From Cladosporium sp. IMV 00045 (lineage: Eukaryota > Ascomycota > Dothideomycetes > Cladosporiales > Cladosporiaceae), in NCBI GenBank assembly GCA_001931905.2, contig MSJI02000588.1:1-39454 (forward strand): a DNA stretch of 39,454 nt, written 5' to 3'. Below the pieces are notes generated by a model. It ran no database searches and was not told the DNA's origin. It saw only the letters and a list, made by a program, of their open reading frames with translations. Positions 32,362-39,454 of this stretch are shown one piece after another. Each line of letters starts with the position of its first letter. The stretch's first letter is position 1. The position numbers and the translations under genes were made by a program.

Positions 32362-33562
32362 GGCCAGTAGTATGTGGATGGATAGAGACAAGGAAAGGGA
32401 AACGCAAGGAAAAGAGATTAGATGAGGGTATGAAGGAAAAGAAAGGTTGTGTCTGCGTGAATGCTGCAGTGATCGCCAGCAGCGATATGATGCAGTAGAC
32501 CGAACATATGGCTGGCAGACGTGACAAACCTTCAGAAGACCAGAGCGATCCTCGGGATGCCTAGTCGCCCCAAGCTATGAGCACGGGCGAAATGGCACAG
32601 TGGTGCTATAGGGGCCCTTTGGATGTTCGCTGGCGGGCCATGGAAATGGTCAGCAGCTCCCGATCGAAAGATGGCCCGAAACAGTAGACTGCTGCTTCGA
32701 CTAACTCGATTACCTCCCTGGCACGCTCGCTTCGACCGAGCCAACTTTAGACCTGGTCGACGTGGTGGCCCTTGTCCCAAGCGGAAGCGTGGTCTGCAGG
32801 CTGCGGGCACTAGTAAGCATGCATCCAAGGTACCAGCTACCTTCGTACATGTTTTTCGTGTTGAAGATGCAACAGCGGGAGGATCTGTGCCAGGTCCTAG
32901 CGGCAACAAGGGTATGGTCCCGGGTAAAACCTGACGGCGTCTTGGTACTCGCACGGATTCGAACGGCTGAGATCAAAAGAGGGCTCATCAAGTCTAATTC
33001 GTTAGCGGCGAAGTCTATTTTCTGCCGCTTCAGCATGCATCATCCCCTGTCCATCGCCTGCTGATGCACCGAAGCCTGAAGGACCTCGCTGGCGCTACTG
33101 CCGCCTTGACGCTGGCATAATTGATCACGCCAGGCCCACCACTCATACCAGCGCTGGTGGCCTCGATGGCCAGGTGCCGTAGCAGACACTCAATCGAGCA
33201 ATCCTTGCCAAGCTGAGAGGGTCTCGCCTGGAAGACGAGCGGGCCTTGCCATGATCAGAGTGGTGACCCCACCACTGGTACCTCACATACGAGCTTCTCG
33301 AACGATGGGCCAGCGGCTCACCGCGCCGGAGATCGCATGTCCTTGGAATAGCCCAAAGCTGCGCCGCAGCGACGTGCTTCCAGGAACGGGGTGGCAATAA
33401 CGTGCTTGCGGTTGAAGCATTTGCTGGGGATCCCGTTGGGCTCGCACGCGACTAAGAAGGTACTGCGGCTTGCAGTGAGTGCGTTTGAGCAGCAAGTTTC
33501 CATTCACATTTTCCTGTAGAGCAGACACTCTCTCGACCAAGGCAGCGGCTACATCCTCGACC
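32362..33562. promoter_or_regulatory. Divergent promoter region, gt4C and sph3-like gene
   Basis: 1.2 kb between two start codons of genes expected to work together, so shared control is plausible. On the gt4C strand, the 80 bp before its ATG (32371-32445) is a C/T-rich tract, a common fungal core-promoter feature. GCACGCGA at 33444-33451 reads on the other strand as TCGCGTGC, fitting the StuA consensus WCGCGWNM, 112 bp before the sph3-like ATG; about one such match is expected by chance in this length. Internal ORFs (up to 140 codons) overlap on both strands without motifs. Confidence 0.5.
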
Positions 33563-34539
33563 ATGGAGGCACCACGACGGGCTGCTCACCGGCAGAAACA
33601 ACGCTCACGGCGATTTTGGATTATTTTGTCACTCATTATTCTGGTGGTGCTTATTGTTGTCATCGTTCCGCCTGCAGTTATCTTGTCAGGGAGGCACAAG
33701 TCGAAAGGCTTGGCATCATCTGTCATATTGCCACTGTACATCTATCCTCTCGGGGATGCTTGGGAGCCTCTATACGATGCGTATGTGGTCAGACTGGATC
33801 TTCGAGACCATTATCTAATTGCCCAATAGTTTGAACGCGACGTCAAACCTCAATTACACCATCATTGTCAATCCTGACAGCGGACCTGGAGACTCTTCGT
33901 TGCCCAACGAGGATTACCTCCCAGCCATTCAGAGACTCAAGTCTTTTCCCAATGCGAGAACTGTGGGATATGTGCGGACCGGCTATGGTAATCGCACTCT
34001 TGACGATGTCCTCCAGGACATAAGAACGTATTCCGGCTGGGCAAACAGCTCGCAAGGCATCGAGATGCATGGAATCTTTTTCGACGAGGCACCTCATGAG
34101 TATACGGCCGAGCATGCCACATACATGCAGGAAGCCAACAATGCCGTGCGAGATGCAACCGGGATTCAGGGCGAGAAGACTGTAAGTCGTTGACCACAGG
34201 AATTCGAACAGAATCGCACTAATAAGCTTCCAGATCATCCACAACCCAGGCGTCATCCCTGACAGTGGACTTGTATTAGACACGACCGATATCACAGTCG
34301 TATTCGAGCAGTCTTTCGACGAATACAAGACGCTGGAAGACGATCTGACCTCACTCTCCGGAGACCGGTCGGAGTACAGCTTCATGGTGCATTCCGTGCC
34401 CTCAAGAACCAACATGCAGAAATTCGTGGATAGTCTCAGTCTCCGCGCAGAATATCTCTTCGTTACGACAGCTGACACAAACTATTACGAGGCCTTCAGC
34501 GCAAGTTGGGGCGGGTTTACTGAAGCGGTGCCAACCTGA
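33563..34539 (+). CDS. sph3: Membrane-anchored Spherulin-4 glycoside hydrolase (Sph3-like)
   Basis: A 291-residue protein in three exons: 33563-33780, 33830-34181 and 34234-34539. Introns are 33781-33829 (GTATGT..TAG, 49 nt, phase 2) and 34182-34233 (GTAAGT..CAG, 52 nt, phase 0, with CTAAT near the acceptor). A basic N-terminus (RRAAHRQKQRSRR) precedes one transmembrane helix (about 19-41), giving a type II membrane protein with the catalytic domain outside. The Spherulin-4 domain follows: 'VILPLYIYPLGDAWEPLYDA', 'IIVNPDSGPGD', then D158-E159 (GIFFDEAPHE) and E215 (VVFEQSFDEY), the putative catalytic acids of GH135. A. fumigatus Sph3 is needed for galactosaminogalactan production and cleaves the polymer. 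Head-to-head with gt4C and followed 393 bp later by a paralogue. Confidence 0.87.
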
Positions 34540-34932
34540 GCGAGCTTGCACATGTGTTTTCGAACTTTGTAAATATTGTACATGCCACTTTCTGGAAGAT
34601 TAATTTATTTTCTGCGCTTATCGCCTGCTCTGACTGCTCTCGATTTTTCAAACGATAATTGGCAAGGATAGCCTTACTCTATATTAGCTCGCATCTAGAC
34701 CCATGGGTCATGATCCAAATGCGGCCGGTGGCGTCGGAACCGCGACTGCCGACAGGAACTACCACTCCTGAAAGGCGACGCCTTCCTAAGAATATAGACC
34801 AAAGACGAAGTGTTTTCAACAATCGACAATTGAAGAAGGGCCGTACCGCACATCAATCGACTCCACCGCCAACGTTCGTGTTCCTTCGTGTTCATCCATC
34901 TCCCCACGCAAACGTCCCACAGGGTCCACAAA
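34540..34932. promoter_or_regulatory. Spacer between tandem Spherulin-4 genes
   Basis: 393 bp with an A/T-rich 3' end region for the first gene (TTTGTAAATATTGTACATG near 34565, TTAATTTATTTTC near 34599) and the promoter of the second. No exon encoding a signal peptide or membrane helix for the second gene could be found here. Confidence 0.45.
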
Positions 34933-35906
34933 ATGGGCAGACTCAAGGAGTTCCTCCGTATCCTCCAAAACAAGAACCCCAAACCCTCAACACCAGGATT
35001 AACACCAAACGCCTCACGACCAGCATCGGTAGTCTCAGAAATGCCGCCGAAGTCCGCCGTTATTGTGCCTTTGTACATGTACCCTCTGGACGAGAATACA
35101 TGGGAGCCGTTGCATACAGCGTGCGTCGTAAGCTCACCGCCTGCATCATCAGACCACTCAAACTAACGATGCGAGCGCCACCAGAATTGACAAAAATCCG
35201 GATTTGCATTTCCTCATTGTCATCAACCCAAACTCTGGGCCCGGAGAACCCCCTGCCCCCGATGCAAGGTATTCTCACGAACTGCCTCTTTTCAACGCCA
35301 AGGCAAATGTGACCACCGTCGGTTACGTGCGATTGCAGTATTGCAAGCGCTCGCTTGAGAAGGTCTACGAAGATGTAGATGTCTACGGCGGCTGGTCGAA
35401 AGATCATGAGAACAGTGGCATCTACGTGGAAGGCATCTTTCTGGATGAGTCACCGAACGAGTACTCCGACGAAATTGGCAAATTTCTCAACTCTGTGAGC
35501 GAGAAGATCAAATCGACGTCCGGAATATTGGGAAAAAAGCTGGTAAGACCACCATGCTTATATTGGAAATCCACTCGGTGGCTGACGTCCAATGCAGGTA
35601 ATGCATAATCCAGGTACCATCCCTGACGAGCAGTTGACACGCATACGACCCGATGTGACCGCCGTCTTCGAAGAAGGCTTCTCTCGCTACCGGGCATGTG
35701 GCAAGAACGAACGAGCAGCTCTCGACGTCTATGATAGATCAGGAGCGTGCTATATCCTGCATTCAGTACCTTGCGATCAAATCAAGCCGCTGGTCCGGGA
35801 GCTACGTCCTCGTGCAGAATACTTGTTCGTCACAGATCGACGAAGCAAGTTCTACGAGGGCTTTGGAGACAGTTGGGACGATTTCATTAGAGCAATGGGA
35901 GAGTGA
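34933..35906 (+). CDS. Spherulin-4 family paralogue without visible targeting signal
   Basis: A 284-residue protein in three exons: 34933-35120, 35185-35542 and 35598-35906. Introns are 35121-35184 (GTGCGT..CAG, 64 nt, phase 2) and 35543-35597 (GTAAGA..CAG, 55 nt, phase 0). Both sit at the same places and phases as in the upstream neighbour: after 'EPLHT' with a split Ala codon, and before 'MHNPG'. The domain is intact: 'VIVPLYMYPLDENTWEPLHTA', 'LIVINPNSGPGE', putative catalytic D150-E151 (GIFLDESPNEY) and E207 (AVFEEGFSRY). The N-terminal 40 residues (MGRLKEFLRILQNK, then Ser/Pro rich) lack a signal peptide or membrane helix. So it is either cytoplasmic, exported by an unusual route, or missing an unseen upstream exon. 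Clearly a tandem duplicate of the sph3-like gene. Confidence 0.82.
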
Positions 35907-38293
35907 GAGGCTGGGAGCGATCAATAAACTTCCGATCTCTGGTCACACTTGCGACATGTCACGGGACGGCTATGACTGCATAGCGATGGATGATCAATGA
36001 TAGACGGTGGGAGCGTACTTTCGGGGCATGGCGTCGCGTTGGTGACGAAATACTGCAGCGGCTTTGTTTAGAGGAAGATCATTTGGAGTAAAGCAGGCGG
36101 CAAGTCTTTACATCATTCCGGTTTCTTCGGTTTTTAATTTTTGGAAGCTAGATACCTTAATCTGGGTCACTAATAATAATCGAATTGCGTATGAAGAGAA
36201 GCGGCTCGCGATCAACTTCTTCGTGCGATCCTTTCGAGCCCGTCTCTCTGAGGATCATGACTATGCTCCAGCTGAATTGCCAAAGAATCACCGTATCAGA
36301 GAAGTCCTCAGGCGATCTCATCTCCACTTCGTCTGAGCCGCACTTCGTCAAAGCATCGGTGACATGACCGCGTCCATGCTGGCGTCTCCCTCCTCTAACG
36401 CTTGTGCACAGCGATGATTTCCACCGATTTCGCTCAACGATGCACTCTACGCCCGAATGATTTCCACCTACAGAGTCCAGCCCTCTGGCCGTTGTGGCTT
36501 CTCGCTCGCAAGGCCGAAGCGATCCGGCTTGGAGGATGGGATCCATAATAACAGTGGAGCCGCGTTCGAAACGCCGTTGAAAAAAGCCAGTGCCATCGTT
36601 CCCGCCAACCCACAACTAGCTTATAGTCCGGCTCTGAGCATCGATGTGATCTACCGTTAGCGGCATGGAGAACTTTTGCTGGCTTCGCGCGAATTTGATC
36701 ACAAACAACGCGCCCAGATCTCGTCTCTGATTGAGTGGAGAAAAAGCACGCAACCCCATCGACCCTAGGTGCCTAGACCGCCACGCTTTGGCCTCCGGTA
36801 GGGAACTTGCCTGTGTCGGAGTGACATGCAGCGCGAACGTGAGAAGGAAAAAGCAGAGGCATCGCTTTTGCGACTTCGCATGATAGCGTCCGTACCAAGA
36901 CGCCAACTACCACGCGGGAAGGCAGTTGAGAATAGGACGAAAATCGTCTCCCCTGTACTCTCGGGTTGTAGCCTCGGTTGGACATCTACGTACACGGACT
37001 GAAGAGCGTGTACCTGCTTGGCATTTTCGTGACTTGCTCAGACTCCCACGCACCTCGCCTCCACGTGTGGTTGTTTATTCCGGGACTCTACCCGAGTGAC
37101 CTCCTGTTTCACGAGCATGGCCACAACATCACCGCGTACCTCCGTATCGCAACATTTCGTACCGCAACCTTTTGTGGCTTGTTCACAAGTACAACCAGTG
37201 CCTCATGTGATAGTGGAGATCTCAGAGCGGCTACATACATACATACTGCACATACGTATTGCCTATGCCAGTAACTCCGCAGTGGATCGGATGTATGCTT
37301 GACATGCATGCGAGAAAACAGCTGGTTCACGCCATCGCGCGCTCACCTACGCAAGTAAATACAACGCTAACTTCTGCGCTCGCAAATTGCACGTACATTA
37401 GCTTTTGTTGCAAAAGTTTCTGCTTCAGGAAAGCCAAGAAAGAGAAGTATAGAGTAATTTGCCCCTAATGCGCCCTCTGGCCAGCTCATGCGCTCGCGTA
37501 CCCATGCCACCCATGTCGGCTACTTTGCTGCTCGTTCCATGTAACATACGGGCGTCTCGTGAAGGTTAAAGGACTCTATATTTACACAGCTACTGGGATG
37601 CTGGACACGAGTGCAGTAGTAGCATGTCTATAATTGCATCGTACTTCACACCGTATTGAAACAACAGAGTGCGGTCACAAAAGTCAGGAGGGATGGCGTA
37701 TTACAACCTGCGAGTGGCTGTTCGTCACCCATGCACTGTGTCGTTCCCAAGCCGGGTCTTCTGGCCGCGGTGGCTTTCTCGTCACCAAGATTGTGCCGCA
37801 CTTCAAGGCAGCAGCACGGCGTCAAGAGTGGCGAACTCCCCACGGCAAATGCGCAACATGTGCAATCCTGCACAGCGCCACAAATTGTGCCACGCAGAGC
37901 TTGCATGCATGCAGGACTTGGCAGGTACCAGAGTCTCCTATTGCGGGTGGACGTCAGGGCAGAAAGCTGAAAGGGCAGTCGGATGAAATGTTGGCACGGC
38001 AATTATTTTACGCGAGCTGGAAAGTCGGGAGGATGAGATGATATGTCAGCAGCGTTGATTTTTAATGTACGACTAATTATCCCGTCACATTATGGTGGAA
38101 TCCCCAAGTTCCTGCCGAGGCAATGATATTGACCTGAAAGAAATCCCTCGCTTTTTATCCCGTCCCGATTCATTAGCCCATGTCGGAAAATTGAACGCCA
38201 AAGTAGTCAATTAGAAAGTCAGCCCCAAGAAACGCCGGATCGTTGTGCTCATAGTGGAAGGAAGCTCAACCATGTCTCCCATGGCTTTAGACA
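35907..38293. other. Gene-free stretch between the Spherulin-4 pair and the epimerase
   Basis: 2.39 kb, the longest stretch without a gene in the window. Both flanking genes end here (convergent), so no promoter is required. ORFs reach about 150 codons but are unstructured, Cys/Arg/His-scattered and overlap on opposite strands. I looked for pieces of an ega3-type (GH114) or agd3-type (deacetylase) gene and recognised none. Composition is closer to A/T-balanced than in the coding regions. Confidence 0.4.
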
Positions 38294-39454
38294 TTAATTG
38301 CATTCTTCCGGCATGTTAAGTGCGTTCCAAGTGTCTCTGGCGCACTCGTCCACACCCTTCGCGGTAGTCCAGCCAAGCTCGGTCTCGGCACGTTGAGTGG
38401 CTGCCACGCAGGCGCCAACGTCGCCAGCGCGTCGGGGAGCGAGGACGGCGGGGACTGTCTGATTTGATGCCTTCTCAAAGCTGGAGATCACCTCCGCGAC
38501 GGTCATGCCACGACCCGTTCCAAGGTTGTAAGCCCTGAAGGAGTCTCGGCTGGGGTTGGCCTTTGCGGCCGCGAGAGCTGCGACATGGCCTTGTGCGAGA
38601 TCCATCACGTGGATGAAGTCGCGGATGGCAGTACCATCCCGGGTGTCCCAATCCGAGCCGAAGACTTCGAGCTGAGGTTTCTTGCCCTTCATGACAGAGG
38701 CGATGACAGGGAAGAGGTTGGTGGGCTTTTGGCGGGGATCTTCACGGAGGATACCTGAAGGGTGGCAGCCGACGGGGTTGAAGTAGCGAAGGGCAGTGAT
38801 GCGCATGGAGGGATCTGCTTTGGCCAGGTCGGCAAGAATGGCTTCGGCGAAGTACTTGGAGCGACCGTAAGGGCAAGTGAGACCCTTGGAACCGTTGATG
38901 CGAAGGCATTCCTGACCCATCTCGTCGATGTATGTCTCATCGAAGTGAACGAGGTCGTCTTCGCGAAGAGGCTTGCCTTCATTTGATTTTGCGCCGTACA
39001 CAGTGGCGGACGATGAGAACACAAAATTCTTGATGCCATTCTCTTGCAGAGTGACCAGGAGGTCGACAAGGCCGCAAATGTTGTTCTGGTAGTAGGCGAG
39101 CGGGCGTTCGATCGATTCGGCGACTGATTTGAAGGCAGCGAAGTGGATGACACCGGTGATGCAGGAGCGTGCGGCTGCGTATCTCGGGAACAGTTGGCGC
39201 ATCTCTGCACTTCTGTAGTCCATCTTGTGGAATCGCAGAGTGGGCATGATGAGGCCTTGTTCTCTGCAGTACTCTTCTGCGAGGATCCTGATAGGGTTCA
39301 AGACCTCCTCGTAACAGTTGCTCAAGTCGTCAACAACGACAACGTTGTATCCGTCCTTGAGGAGCTCGAGTGTGGTGTGTGATCCAATGTAACCAAGACC
39401 ACCGAGGACCATGACATAGTGTTTGCCATCGTCGACCGGTAGTACGTCGTTAGC
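38294..39454 (-). CDS. uge3: UDP-glucose 4-epimerase (Uge3 type), 5' end outside window
   Basis: NAD-dependent short-chain dehydrogenase-fold epimerase interconverting UDP-Glc/UDP-Gal and probably UDP-GlcNAc/UDP-GalNAc. At least 386 residues are present and the gene continues past the right edge: the frame is open from 39454, giving ANDVLPVDDGKHYV before the first Met (39410-39412). That Met falls inside the first beta strand (VMVLGGLGYIG), so the true start is probably upstream. Numbered from it: NAD motif G4-x2-G7-x2-G10, active-site S133-S135, Y182 and K186 (YGRSK). The Ser-to-Tyr spacing is about 22 residues longer than in E. coli GalE, an insertion. The gatekeeper position (E. coli Tyr299, human Cys307) is Cys335 in 'RRAGDVGAC', predicting use of N-acetylated sugars. 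Near gt4C and sph3 it fits Uge3, the galactosaminogalactan precursor enzyme. Confidence 0.88.
   Translation of the reverse strand, partial: ANDVLPVDDGKHYVMVLGGLGYIGSHTTLELLKDGYNVVVVDDLSNCYEEVLNPIRILAEEYCREQGLIMPTLRFHKMDYRSAEMRQLFPRYAAARSCITGVIHFAAFKSVAESIERPLAYYQNNICGLVDLLVTLQENGIKNFVFSSSATVYGAKSNEGKPLREDDLVHFDETYIDEMGQECLRINGSKGLTCPYGRSKYFAEAILADLAKADPSMRITALRYFNPVGCHPSGILREDPRQKPTNLFPVIASVMKGKKPQLEVFGSDWDTRDGTAIRDFIHVMDLAQGHVAALAAAKANPSRDSFRAYNLGTGRGMTVAEVISSFEKASNQTVPAVLAPRRAGDVGACVAATQRAETELGWTTAKGVDECARDTWNALNMPEECN

Noticed and set aside
32941..33010. tRNA-like T-loop GTTCGAATCC on the minus strand, close to a B-box
   Set aside because: The T-stem has mismatches, the 3' acceptor half (GAGTACC) finds no partner upstream, and no A-box or good anticodon stem could be drawn. 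Probably chance.
34659..35312. 217-codon plus-strand ORF overlapping the second tandem Spherulin-4 gene
   Set aside because: Out of frame with the Spherulin-4 domain and crossing its first intron; no motif. It also does not supply the missing membrane anchor.
36157..38041. ORFs of up to 152 codons in the gene-free stretch, considered as relics of ega3 or agd3
   Set aside because: None shows a GH114 or deacetylase motif or any repeated conserved segment that could be recognised by eye.

Overview
The window looks like filamentous ascomycete (Pezizomycotina) nuclear DNA. It has short GT-AG introns of 49-75 nt, A/C-rich leaders before start codons, a fungal Zn2Cys6 regulator, a Kre9/Knh-type surface protein and an Aspergillus-type wall polysaccharide locus. 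A Dothideomycete is my guess from overall style, but the sequence alone does not prove it.

Left part (1-20 kb) is a run of mostly unrelated genes: a single-pass membrane protein with a DUF4097-like beta-rich C-terminus (minus, 575-2215); a small cytidine/guanine-deaminase-fold protein with a signal peptide (plus, 3196-3897); a 1108-residue Zn2Cys6 transcription factor (plus, 5766-9092); the tRNA-splicing endonuclease subunit SEN15 (minus, 9972-10598); a GNAT acetyltransferase (plus, 11230-11877); a Ser-rich Kre9/Knh-type membrane protein with at least two introns and an awkward reading-frame junction (plus, 12689-13746); and a 1886-residue DDX60-like DExH helicase (plus, 14169-19829).

Right part (20.8 kb to the end) is the most interesting region. 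It holds a secreted Spherulin-4 family protein (minus, 20848-21651); a giant 2825-residue membrane glycosyltransferase with a PelF-like GT4 domain at its C-terminus and a short first exon that a plain ORF search misses (minus, 23821-32361); two tandem Spherulin-4 family (GH135-like) genes that share intron positions but differ in membrane anchoring (plus, 33563-34539 and 34933-35906); and a UDP-glucose 4-epimerase running off the right edge (minus, 38294 to beyond 39454). Together these match three of the five core genes of the Aspergillus fumigatus galactosaminogalactan (GAG) cluster: gt4C/gtb3, sph3 and uge3. The other two, agd3 (deacetylase) and ega3 (GH114), are not in the window and may lie past the right edge. 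In the expected scheme the epimerase supplies UDP-Gal and UDP-GalNAc, the membrane glycosyltransferase polymerises and exports the chain, and Sph3-type hydrolases trim it. The local novelty is an expanded set of three Spherulin-4 proteins predicted to sit in different places (secreted, membrane-anchored, and without any visible targeting signal).

The stretches between genes are long (0.4-2.4 kb). I saw no convincing tRNA, rRNA, CRISPR array or transposon. Long antisense ORFs opposite the large genes are treated as shadows.
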